Shown piece after piece: positions 6,879 to 14,317 of a stretch of DNA of 19,007 bases. Under the pieces are notes generated by a model. That model worked only from the letters and a program-made list of their open reading frames with translations, was not told the origin of the DNA and ran no database searches. The first letter of the stretch is position 1. Each line of letters begins with the position of its first letter. This DNA is from Bacteroidales bacterium UBA1237 (GTDB lineage: Bacteria; Bacteroidota; Bacteroidia; Bacteroidales; UBA932), in NCBI GenBank assembly GCA_002308935.1, contig DBWN01000187.1, forward strand, positions 18,392 through 37,398. Reading direction: 5' to 3'. The position numbers and the translations under genes were made by a program.

Positions 6879-8132
6879 ATGGCATCATCATCCAACAAAA
6901 GAGGAAACGGAGGCGGCAGGCATTGCATGCTTTGCGGTCGTTCTGAGAACGAGACTCCTTTCCTGCTCCAGGGCCTGACCGGCTGCATCTGCAGTGACTG
7001 CGTCAGGCTCGCATACGACTACGTCACCGAAATGGACGGATCTTCCAACAAGCGTAAAGACCTGGGGAAGATTGACGCCCTTATGAAACCCAAGCAGATG
7101 AAGGAGTTCCTGGATGACTATGTGATCGGACAGGACAGGGCGAAGAAACTTCTGAGCGTAGCCGTATACAATCATTACAAGAGGATTAACCACAATCTGG
7201 GCGGAGATTCCAAGGACGGAGTCGAGCTGGAGAAATCCAATATCCTGATGGTCGGTCCTACCGGAACCGGCAAGACTTTGATAGCCAGGACTATAGCTAA
7301 GATGCTGAACGTCCCGTTCACGATCGTGGACGCTACGGTCCTTACTGAAGCCGGATATGTGGGAGAGGATGTCGAGAGCATCCTTACCCGCCTTCTGCAG
7401 GAAGCCGACTTCGATCTGGCCAAGGCGGAAAGGGGCATCGTCTTCATAGATGAGATCGACAAGATCGCAAGGAAGAGCGACAACCCTTCCATCACCAGGG
7501 ACGTCTCCGGTGAGGGAGTCCAGCAGGCCCTTCTGAAGCTTCTTGAGGGCAACGTGGTCAACGTTCCCCCGAAAGGCGGAAGGAAGCATCCCGAGCAGGA
7601 GTTCATCCACGTCAACACGGAGAACATCCTCTTCATCTGCGGTGGCGCTTTCGAAGGGATCGAGAGAAGGATAGCGCAGAGGCTGAACACCCAGATAATA
7701 GGGTATACGGCATCAAACAAGCAGAAGGTCGACAAGGAGAACCTGCTTCAGTACGTTTCCGCTCAGGATCTGAGGGCGTACGGCCTCATCCCCGAGATAA
7801 TCGGAAGGTTGCCTGTGGTCACATATCTTGATCATCTTGACAAGGACGCGCTCCGTAGGATCCTGACCGAGCCCAAGAACGCGATCATGAAGCAGTACGA
7901 GAAACTCTTCGACCTTGACGGCATAACCCTCAAGGTCGATGACGATGTGCTGGATCTCATTGTGGACACTTCGATTAAGAATAAGCTCGGCGCAAGGGGA
8001 CTGCGCTCAATATGCGAGAAGATATTCGATGACGCGATGTTCGAGGCTCCTTCTTCAAGGAAGAAAGTCTTCCACGTGACCAAGGAATACGCCGCAGCTC
8101 ACCTTGAGAACGAAATTTCACAGGAACAATAA
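6879..8132 (+). CDS. clpX: ATP-dependent Clp protease ATP-binding subunit ClpX
   Basis: A 417-residue AAA+ unfoldase that recognises tagged substrates and threads them into ClpP. The N-terminal zinc-binding domain has Cys16, Cys19, Cys38 and Cys41. Walker A GPTGTGKT is at 126-133 and Walker B IVFIDEID at 187-194. The substrate-gripping pore loop GYVGED is at 159-164, the RKH loop at 235-237, the arginine-finger region IIGR at 307-310, and sensor 2 GARGLR at 371-376. Every motif needed for activity is intact and the length is normal. It follows clpP by three bases, without a promoter of its own, and is followed 15 bases later by a lipoprotein gene that probably belongs to the same transcript. 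Confidence 0.96.
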   Translation: MASSSNKRGNGGGRHCMLCGRSENETPFLLQGLTGCICSDCVRLAYDYVTEMDGSSNKRKDLGKIDALMKPKQMKEFLDDYVIGQDRAKKLLSVAVYNHYKRINHNLGGDSKDGVELEKSNILMVGPTGTGKTLIARTIAKMLNVPFTIVDATVLTEAGYVGEDVESILTRLLQEADFDLAKAERGIVFIDEIDKIARKSDNPSITRDVSGEGVQQALLKLLEGNVVNVPPKGGRKHPEQEFIHVNTENILFICGGAFEGIERRIAQRLNTQIIGYTASNKQKVDKENLLQYVSAQDLRAYGLIPEIIGRLPVVTYLDHLDKDALRRILTEPKNAIMKQYEKLFDLDGITLKVDDDVLDLIVDTSIKNKLGARGLRSICEKIFDDAMFEAPSSRKKVFHVTKEYAAAHLENEISQEQ

Positions 8133-8147
8133 AAACTTCATATCAAA

Positions 8148-8981
8148 ATGAAAAAATTGATAATCGCCCTTGCACTGGCGCTTCCCCTTATGGTGTCGTG
8201 CTTCAAGACGGAGATTGATTTCAAGAAAGGGGAACCTCTTGCCGCTTATGTTGCCGGGCAGAAAACCACTCAGACTCTTGTCATCGGAATAAACAGCGTG
8301 TTCACATTCGGTTTTGATGTGGTGGGCGGAACATCCAACGAACATATCGTCACCTCCGCTGATCCTTCAATTGTCGAGGTTTTCTATCAGAGGGCGGGTA
8401 TGGCCCATTTTGATGGCTTGAACACAGTCGCTTATGCGCAGGTGTTCCTCACTCCCAAGAAACTCGGCTCTACAGTGATCACCGTAACGGACAAAGAGTC
8501 CGGAGAGAACTTCAAGCTGGTGGTCGAGGTGCGCAAATCCAATTACGTCTTCCCCATAACGAAATCCGAGAGTTCCGACTTCCCTGAGAGCGCCTATCTT
8601 TGGTTCACAAAGGAGAAGGACAACGCCAAAATGTACATCCTCAGCGAGGACAAGCATCCTTACGCTGTCTGGGACTACAAGTTCGTGGACATTACATCGG
8701 ATTACCGTACTAACGGAATGTATCTTGATATAACCAAGTACGCCGGTCTTATGGGTGCTCCTGTTGATGAATCAGAAAGGGTCCAGAAGAGATGGAAAGT
8801 GATGTTCGACGAGGGTGCAAGGATAGTGTCCGCTTCAGATGCTATCAATCAGCTGTTCTCGGATTACGGAGTTATCGAAACCAAGGCTGACCAGGAATAC
8901 CACTATATCCTTGTCGACCCCGAGGACGATAAAGTCACTGTCACCCTCGGCCTGCCTATGGAAGATTACCTGAACCTGTAA
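8148..8981 (+). CDS. Putative lipoprotein of unknown function downstream of clpX
   Basis: A 277-residue protein with a type II signal peptide: Lys2-Lys3, a hydrophobic stretch 4-15, and a lipobox ending MVSC with Cys18 as the acylation site. The mature part is predicted to be periplasmic or outer-membrane anchored. Residues about 70-128 (SADPSIVEVFY ... LGSTVITVTDKESGENFKLVVEV) look like a bacterial Ig-like (Big-2 type) beta-sandwich. The rest is mixed and charged, without a catalytic motif I recognise. It begins 15 bases after clpX and ends before a terminator, so it is probably co-transcribed with clpPX. I do not recognise the family, and a function linked to proteolysis is only suggested by position. 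Confidence 0.8.
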   Translation: MKKLIIALALALPLMVSCFKTEIDFKKGEPLAAYVAGQKTTQTLVIGINSVFTFGFDVVGGTSNEHIVTSADPSIVEVFYQRAGMAHFDGLNTVAYAQVFLTPKKLGSTVITVTDKESGENFKLVVEVRKSNYVFPITKSESSDFPESAYLWFTKEKDNAKMYILSEDKHPYAVWDYKFVDITSDYRTNGMYLDITKYAGLMGAPVDESERVQKRWKVMFDEGARIVSASDAINQLFSDYGVIETKADQEYHYILVDPEDDKVTVTLGLPMEDYLNL

Positions 8982-8991
8982 GAAAGGTTCC

Positions 8992-9023
8992 TTGGGTAAA
9001 TCACCATAAAAAGGTTATATTTG
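8992..9023 (+). promoter_or_regulatory. Promoter for the M20 dipeptidase-pyrF-nitroreductase run
   Basis: TTG at 8992-8994 and TATATTTG at 9016-9023 are separated by 21 bases. The predicted start near 9030 falls within the terminator hairpin that ends the upstream transcript. Confidence 0.65.
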
Positions 9024-9024
9024 T

Positions 9025-9054
9025 GCCTGCCGGAAGGCGGGCATTGTTTTTTCC
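9025..9054 (+). terminator. Intrinsic terminator after the clpP-clpX-lipoprotein transcript
   Basis: GCCTGCC (9025-9031) and GGCGGGC (9036-9042) form seven pairs (one T-G) around a GGAA tetraloop, followed by ATTGTTTTTTCC. It sits 43 bases after the lipoprotein stop and just after the -7 box of the next promoter. Confidence 0.8.
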
Positions 9055-9073
9055 TTCCGTACCACACAAACAC

Positions 9074-10450
9074 ATGAAACAGTACATCTCCGAAAACAGG
9101 GACAGGTTCTTTGAAGAACTGTTCTCCCTTCTGAGGATTCCGTCCATCAGCGCAAAACCCGACCATAAGCCTTATATGACCAAGTGCGCCGACCGTCTCA
9201 AGGAACTCATTCTGGAAGCCGGAGCGGATGAAGCCGCAGTATATCCGACGGACGGCAACCCGGTGGTGTTCGGCCGTAAGATAGTCGACCCTTCCGCGGA
9301 AACGGTCCTGGTATACGGACACTATGATGTCCAACCGCCAGAGCCTCTGGACAAATGGCGCACTTCACCTTTCGATCCGGTCATCGCCAATGACCCGGTG
9401 ACTGGGGAGGAGGCGATCTACTGCAGGGGCGCGAACGATGACAAGGGACAGCTGTTCATGCATCTGAAGGCCTTCGAATACCTCGTCCGTACCGGACAGC
9501 TCCGCCATAATGTGAAGTTCATCTTCGAGGGAGAAGAGGAGATCGGTTCACCTTCGCTTCCCAAGTGGGTTGCTGAGAACAAGGACCTTCTGAGCGCCAA
9601 TGTGATACTCGTGTCGGACACCACGATGATTTCGGACAAGGTGCCTTCGATCAACTGCGGAATGAGGGGACTTGCTTATCTGGAGGTCTGCGTGACAGGT
9701 CCAAACAAAGACCTGCATTCAGGTCACTACGGAGGAGCGGTCGCCAATCCCATCAATGTCCTTTGTGACATGATATCCTCCCTTATTGACAAGGACGGAA
9801 GGGTCACGGTGCCCGGATTCTATGACAAGGTGGTGGAACTCTCCGAAGATGACAGGGCCCAGCTGTCCAGAGCTCCTTTCGATATGGAGGAGTACAAGGC
9901 TTTCCTCGACATAGACGAAGTAAAGGGAGAGAAGGGGTACACCACTATGGAACGCACCGGAATCAGGCCTTGCCTGGATGTCTGTGGAATATGGGGCGGA
10001 TACACGGGAGAAGGAGCCAAGACGGTCCTCCCTTCAACCGCTCACGCCAAGATCTCGATGCGACTGGTACCTGACCAGAAGAGCTCCGAGATAACTGAAC
10101 TCTTTACGAAGCATTTCCTGTCGATAGCACCCAAGTACGTGAAAGTCACTGTCAAACCATGTGAAGGAGGGAACGGGTTCCTGATCCCTATCACTTCAAG
10201 GGCTTACAGGGCCGCTTCCAAAGCCATGGGTGAAGTCTACGGCATAGAGCCCGTTCCAAGCAGGGGAGGCGGCAGCATCGCCGTCCTCGCGGACATGCAG
10301 GAGATCCTCGGCATCGACCCTCTTCTTATGGGCTTCGGACTGGAGAGGGACACCATCCATTCACCGAATGAAAGCTATCTCCTCCGCCAGCTCTTCGCCG
10401 GCATGGAATCCATAGCCCTTTTCTACAAGTATTACGGTAACGAAGAATAA
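9074..10450 (+). CDS. M20 family dipeptidase (cytosolic zinc/manganese metallopeptidase)
   Basis: A 458-residue M20-family dipeptidase of the carnosinase-like (CNDP) type, hydrolysing dipeptides in the cytoplasm with a two-metal centre. Metal and catalytic residues are visible: His83 and Asp85 in VYGHYDVQPP, bridging Asp122 in RGANDDKG, general base Glu155 and ligand Glu156 in FEGEEEIGS, Asp182 in LVSDT, and a late His in DTIHSPNE. His215 in DLHSGHYGG matches the dimerisation-domain His that reaches into the neighbouring active site. There is no signal peptide. ATG 9074 is used; an in-frame extension to 9023 (a GTG/TTG-type start) would cross the terminator hairpin and give an atypical N-terminus. 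pyrF follows after 13 bases, so both are probably on one transcript. Confidence 0.92.
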   Translation: MKQYISENRDRFFEELFSLLRIPSISAKPDHKPYMTKCADRLKELILEAGADEAAVYPTDGNPVVFGRKIVDPSAETVLVYGHYDVQPPEPLDKWRTSPFDPVIANDPVTGEEAIYCRGANDDKGQLFMHLKAFEYLVRTGQLRHNVKFIFEGEEEIGSPSLPKWVAENKDLLSANVILVSDTTMISDKVPSINCGMRGLAYLEVCVTGPNKDLHSGHYGGAVANPINVLCDMISSLIDKDGRVTVPGFYDKVVELSEDDRAQLSRAPFDMEEYKAFLDIDEVKGEKGYTTMERTGIRPCLDVCGIWGGYTGEGAKTVLPSTAHAKISMRLVPDQKSSEITELFTKHFLSIAPKYVKVTVKPCEGGNGFLIPITSRAYRAASKAMGEVYGIEPVPSRGGGSIAVLADMQEILGIDPLLMGFGLERDTIHSPNESYLLRQLFAGMESIALFYKYYGNEE

Positions 10451-10463
10451 TACATATCATAAT

Positions 10464-11312
10464 ATGACGACTGACCAGTTATACGAGCAGATTCAGAAGA
10501 AGAAGTCCATGCTTTGCGTCGGACTTGATGTGGACTACGACCGCCTGCCTGAAAAGATCAAGTTCGAATGCCGCCGCGGTGACATGGCCCTCATGGGCAA
10601 GCTCTTCAGCGGGACCTCCAGGGCTATAATGGCGTTCAACAAGGCGATAATAGATGCGACAGCCCCTTACTGCATAGCCTATAAACCGAACCTTGCCTTC
10701 TATGAATCGATGGGCATGGCAGGAATCGAGGCTCTTGCGGGCACTGTGGATTACATAAGGAACCGCCATCCCGAGATGTTCATCATAGCAGACGCCAAGA
10801 GGGGAGACATCGGCAATACAGCCAAGATGTACGCCAAGACGTTCTTCGAGACGATGGATTTCGACGCAGTGACCCTTTCCCCTTACATGGGGACGGAGAC
10901 GGTGCTTCCTTTCCTTGAGTATCCCGGCAAGTTCGCGATCATTGTGGCGCTTTCTTCGAATTCTTCTTCGAAGGATTTCCAGAACTTCACTTCGGACGGC
11001 CGTGAACTTTATGAAGAGGTCATCAGAAAGATGATGGAGATCTCCACTCCGGAGAACATGATGTTCGTCGTGGGAGCGACCAAAGCTGAAAAACTTGCCG
11101 ATATAAGGCGGTTCTGCCCTGAGAATTTCCTCCTGGTGCCGGGAGTCGGTGCACAGGGCGGCAGCGCCGAGGAAGTGATCAAGTACGGAGCCAATTCCAA
11201 GGGAGGACTGCTCATCAATTCCTCAAGAGGTATAATCTACGCTTCATCAGGGGATGACTTCGCGTCAGCCGCTGCTGAAGCCGCTTCAAAAACAGCACGT
11301 TATGGGCTTTAA
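10464..11312 (+). CDS. pyrF: Orotidine-5'-phosphate decarboxylase
   Basis: A 282-residue OMP decarboxylase of the longer bacterial type, catalysing the last step of UMP synthesis (OMP to UMP plus CO2). The catalytic signature DAKRGDIGNT is at 110-119, with Lys112 and Asp110/Asp115 forming the charged active-site network. CVGLDVDYDRLP at 18-29 contains the substrate-binding Asp22, and LVPGVGAQGG near the C-terminus binds the phosphate. The gene is 13 bases after the dipeptidase and its 3' end overlaps the nitroreductase start by 11 bases in another frame, indicating co-transcription and probable translational coupling. No pyrimidine-linked attenuator is visible in the short gap before it. Confidence 0.95.
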   Translation: MTTDQLYEQIQKKKSMLCVGLDVDYDRLPEKIKFECRRGDMALMGKLFSGTSRAIMAFNKAIIDATAPYCIAYKPNLAFYESMGMAGIEALAGTVDYIRNRHPEMFIIADAKRGDIGNTAKMYAKTFFETMDFDAVTLSPYMGTETVLPFLEYPGKFAIIVALSSNSSSKDFQNFTSDGRELYEEVIRKMMEISTPENMMFVVGATKAEKLADIRRFCPENFLLVPGVGAQGGSAEEVIKYGANSKGGLLINSSRGIIYASSGDDFASAAAEAASKTARYGL

Positions 11313-11817
11313 GGAACTGAGCGCCAAAAGACGCAGCCATCGCCGTTTCTCTCCTGAGCCGGTAGACCAGAAGGACATTGACCTGATTGTCCGTGCGGCT
11401 CTGCTTTCACCCACTTCCAAGAACAGACGTGACTGGAAGTTCATAGTGGTGACGGAAAGAGAGACTATAGCAGACCTTTCCAGAGCGAAGGACCACGGTG
11501 CTGAACTCCTCTCAGGAGCGCCTTTGGCGATTGTCGTGGTCGGGAATCCTTCCGCCAACGACTGCTGGGTGGAGGACTGCTCCATAGCTGCCGTCACGAT
11601 GCAGTACCAGGCCGAGGACCTCGGTCTCGGTTCTTGCTGGGTTCAGATGAGAGGAAGGGGAGTGGGGGATGTACCCGCTTCAGAGTACATAAGGAAACTC
11701 CTTTGTTTGGGTGAAGAGGATGAGGTGCTATGTGTACTTGCCATAGGAAGGAAACTTTCACCCAAGGATCCTCATGACGAAGACTCTCTAAAGTTCTCCT
11801 CGGTCAAGTATCTGTAG
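11302..11817 (+). CDS. Nitroreductase family protein (FMN-dependent)
   Basis: A 171-residue compact nitroreductase. The N-terminal RRSHRRFSPEPV (10-21) is the FMN-phosphate-binding arginine motif, with ALLSPTSKNRRDWKFIVV next and the GLGSCWVQ segment typical of the flavin pocket in the second half. These enzymes are usually homodimeric cytoplasmic flavoproteins using NAD(P)H; the natural substrate is rarely predictable. I chose ATG 11302, overlapping the pyrF stop by 11 bases, because it puts FKELSAKRRSHRRF at the expected N-terminus. An in-frame start at 11254 would add 16 residues buried in pyrF. The gene is the last in the dipeptidase-pyrF run and ends before a strong hairpin. Confidence 0.87.
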   Translation: MGFKELSAKRRSHRRFSPEPVDQKDIDLIVRAALLSPTSKNRRDWKFIVVTERETIADLSRAKDHGAELLSGAPLAIVVVGNPSANDCWVEDCSIAAVTMQYQAEDLGLGSCWVQMRGRGVGDVPASEYIRKLLCLGEEDEVLCVLAIGRKLSPKDPHDEDSLKFSSVKYL

Positions 11818-11842
11818 GACATCAGCATACGATATGATGCAT

Positions 11843-11877
11843 TGAAGGCCTCCCCGAAGGGAAGCCTTCATGCTTTT
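11843..11877. terminator. Terminator hairpin between convergent genes
   Basis: TGAAGGCCTCCC (11843-11854) and GGGAAGCCTTCA (11859-11870) pair over 12 positions with one C-A mismatch around a CGAA loop. TGCTTTT follows on the plus strand. It separates the plus-strand nitroreductase from the minus-strand peptidase. The plus-strand T-run is the better one; the minus-strand tail is weak. Confidence 0.75.
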
Positions 11878-11890
11878 ATAAGGGAGATCT

Positions 11891-13855
11891 CTACAGGTAC
11901 TGCTCGAAATACATGCTCACCTTGTCCATCAGGTGCACCCTGTGTACTCCTGCCACATTGTGCTCAGCCATAGGGTAAGGGAAGTAGTCAAGCTGGATGT
12001 TGTTGTTGATGCACTCCTGCACGAAGCTCAAACTATGCTCCCAAACGACAGTGTTGTCCACTGCACCCTGGCAGATGAGGAGTTTGCCTTTGAGATTCTT
12101 TGCCTTGTTGATGAGGCTGGTCTTCTCGAAGCCCTCTGGGTTCATCTCCATGGTGTCCATGTACCTTTCGCCGTACATTACCTCGTACCACTTCCAGTCT
12201 ATGACCGGACCTCCGGCCACTCCGACCTTGAATGTCTCAGGGTAGGTGGTCATGAGCGAAATCGTCATGAATCCTCCGTAGCTCCATCCGTGCACACCGA
12301 TACGGTCAGCGTCGACCCAAGGGAGGCTCTTGAGCATCTTGATGCCTTCCATCTGGTCCTCCATCTCATGGACTCCGCACTGGCGGTGGATCTCCTGCTC
12401 GAATTCAAGACCCCTGTTCTGGGTTCCGCGGTTGTCCTGCACGTAGACGACATAACCTCTCTGGGCCATGTACATCTCCCACATGCGTATCTGTCCGAGC
12501 CAAGTGTCAGAAACCATCTGTGAGTGAGGACCTCCGTAGACGTAAACGATTACAGGATATTTCTTTGAAGGATCGAAGTTCAAAGGCTTGTAAAGGCGGT
12601 AGTAGTTGTCCCACTTGCCGTCTGCGCTCTTGACTGTACCGAGCACCATCTCCACGCTCGCGTAATCCTTCAGAGGATCGGGGGATGAATGAAGGAGTGT
12701 GTTCTCCTTTCCGTCGGTCGAGCGGAGATAAACTTCCAGCGGAACGTTGAATGAGGACACCTGGTCAATGAAATACTTCCCGTCCTGGCTGAGGGTGACA
12801 CTGTGGGTGCCGTTCCCGGGAGTGAGTCTTACAGCTGCGCCGAGTTTGGTGTTTGCTGCGCTGACCGCTTTCTTGCCCTTTCCGGGAGTGAGGTCCACCT
12901 TGAAGAGATGGTTCTCGATGGGGGAGACTTCAGCTGAAGTGTAGAAAACGGTGTTTCCGATTGTGCGCAGATAACTTACGTCAGCATCGCAGGTGGTTAT
13001 CCTCTTTACGGTACCGAGGGTGTCGCAAAGATACAGGTTCCTGAAGCCGTCGCGGTTGTTCGTCCTGTACAGGAAATGGTAGTTCTCTCCGATGAAATAT
13101 AGCGGATCAGAGGGTTCCACGTACTTGGGGCTGTCCTCAGTAAGCAGAGTCCTTACGAACGCTCCGTTGTCGGCCCTGTATTGGTTGAGCCTCATGTGCT
13201 TCTGGGTACGGTCAAGCACCTGAATGAAGATGTACTTGCTGTCCGGTCCCCAAGTGATGTTCGTCAGGTACCTGTCATCGCCGAAGTCGGTAACTTTCAT
13301 GTAGACAATGCTGCGGTCCCTTTTGTCGAACACCCCGAGGGTTATCCTTTCGGAGTCCATTCCGTTCATGGGGTATTTGATGCTCTTGAGGGTACCTGTC
13401 CTTGTCGAGATGTCGAGAAGAGGGAAGTCGGTCACGAGGGACTGGTCGTTACGGTAGAAGGCCACTTTGTTGCCGTCCGGAGAGAGGAAAATGCCTCCGT
13501 TGATTCCGAACTCATTGCGGCTTACGCTCTGTCCGTATTCGATCTGGTCGTTCTCGGCCTTAAGTATCTCGATATCATTGTCCCCGTCCTTCCAACTGAG
13601 CACTCCGTTCCTGAAAGTGACCTGGGGCCTTCTCATCGGTGAAGAGAAGACGATGCCCCTGTCGGAGAGTTCCTTCATCTTGTCCTGAGTAATCCTTGCA
13701 GGATGAATGTCCCTTGAAAGGATGGTCTCTTCCATTGTGAGGATCTTCCCTGAAGGGTCGTTGGCGGGATGGGTCTTCAGGACTCCGGTCTGTGCCTGCG
13801 CGGCTGTGCAGAGAGTTGCCGCCAAGGCGGCTATGATCAAGGTCGTGTGTTTCAT
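11891..13855 (-). CDS. S9 family prolyl peptidase, prolyl tripeptidyl peptidase (PtpA)-like
   Basis: A 654-residue secreted serine peptidase with a signal peptide (about 1-21, ending AQA before Gln22). An eight-bladed DPP IV-type propeller spans about 40-420 and an alpha/beta-hydrolase domain about 430-654. The triad is Ser525 (GWSYGGF), Asp600 (GAVDNTVVW) and His632 (AEHNVAG); YGGPHS at 440-445 forms the oxyanion region. The Ser-Asp and Asp-His spacings (75 and 32) and the tail EHNVAGVHRVHL closely resemble Porphyromonas gingivalis PtpA. Glu558 (WYEVMYGERY) matches the position that binds the substrate amino group there. It should remove di- or tripeptides after proline in the periplasm; which of the two is not decidable here. 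It is the last gene of a minus-strand run, 17 bases after a small membrane protein gene. Confidence 0.9.
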   Translation of the reverse strand: MKHTTLIIAALAATLCTAAQAQTGVLKTHPANDPSGKILTMEETILSRDIHPARITQDKMKELSDRGIVFSSPMRRPQVTFRNGVLSWKDGDNDIEILKAENDQIEYGQSVSRNEFGINGGIFLSPDGNKVAFYRNDQSLVTDFPLLDISTRTGTLKSIKYPMNGMDSERITLGVFDKRDRSIVYMKVTDFGDDRYLTNITWGPDSKYIFIQVLDRTQKHMRLNQYRADNGAFVRTLLTEDSPKYVEPSDPLYFIGENYHFLYRTNNRDGFRNLYLCDTLGTVKRITTCDADVSYLRTIGNTVFYTSAEVSPIENHLFKVDLTPGKGKKAVSAANTKLGAAVRLTPGNGTHSVTLSQDGKYFIDQVSSFNVPLEVYLRSTDGKENTLLHSSPDPLKDYASVEMVLGTVKSADGKWDNYYRLYKPLNFDPSKKYPVIVYVYGGPHSQMVSDTWLGQIRMWEMYMAQRGYVVYVQDNRGTQNRGLEFEQEIHRQCGVHEMEDQMEGIKMLKSLPWVDADRIGVHGWSYGGFMTISLMTTYPETFKVGVAGGPVIDWKWYEVMYGERYMDTMEMNPEGFEKTSLINKAKNLKGKLLICQGAVDNTVVWEHSLSFVQECINNNIQLDYFPYPMAEHNVAGVHRVHLMDKVSMYFEQYL

Positions 13856-13872
13856 GTTATATTATTGTGGGG

Positions 13873-14283
13873 TTACTGGCTGCTGTGCTGTGATTCCTTG
13901 ACTGACAGTATCTTGTCTACCACATGCTTCTGCATGCCTCTCCAAGGGAGAGCTCCCAGATACTCTTTGTAGTGGACTTCTATGGTCTTTCCGCTCATTC
14001 TCATGAGGGAATCTGCCACTGCCTTGTTCTCCACGGAAAAGTCGAACACATATGAACCGACGTTCGAGTCAGCGACTCCCGGGTTGACTCCGCCGCGGAA
14101 TCCCGCCTGGATCAGCCTTCCTTCATAGGTTTTGAAGACATACCCTTTGAGGGTGAACTGGTTCAATTCCCCCGCTTTCACTCCGTCTCCGAAGACGAAG
14201 TAGAACCTGAAGTAGCAGAAGATGGTGAGGGCCACCAGTACTACCAGGGATGCGATGGTGATGATCTTGCTCTTTGTTGTCAT
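13873..14283 (-). CDS. Small single-pass membrane protein of unknown function
   Basis: A 136-residue protein with one N-terminal membrane helix (about 7-26, after MTTKSK) and a C-terminal globular part expected in the periplasm. Residues 32-60 (GDGVKAGELNQFTLKGYVFKTYEGRLIQ) and 98-110 (GKTIEVHYKEYLG) resemble a Bacteroidota family of about 120-140 residues. From memory, that family is sometimes mislabelled 6-phosphogluconate dehydrogenase; no nucleotide-binding or dehydrogenase motif is present, so I do not use that name. It lies between the GDSL esterase (34 bases) and the S9 peptidase (17 bases) on the same strand, so all three are probably one transcript. No function can be assigned. Confidence 0.78.
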   Translation of the reverse strand: MTTKSKIITIASLVVLVALTIFCYFRFYFVFGDGVKAGELNQFTLKGYVFKTYEGRLIQAGFRGGVNPGVADSNVGSYVFDFSVENKAVADSLMRMSGKTIEVHYKEYLGALPWRGMQKHVVDKILSVKESQHSSQ

Positions 14284-14317
14284 TATAGTTATGTCGTTTG
14301 TTTCCTTTTGATATCAA

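Noticed and set aside
6888..7610. A 240-codon minus-strand open frame opposite clpX.
   Set aside because: Antisense to the zinc-finger and AAA+ region of ClpX; its composition is a mirror of the real gene.
9023..9073. A 17-residue extension of the M20 dipeptidase.
   Set aside because: It translates the terminator hairpin and T-run (GRRALFFP) and starts at the end of the -7 box.
11933..12523. A 196-codon plus-strand open frame within the S9 peptidase gene.
   Set aside because: It overlaps the catalytic domain of the minus-strand peptidase and resembles no protein I know.
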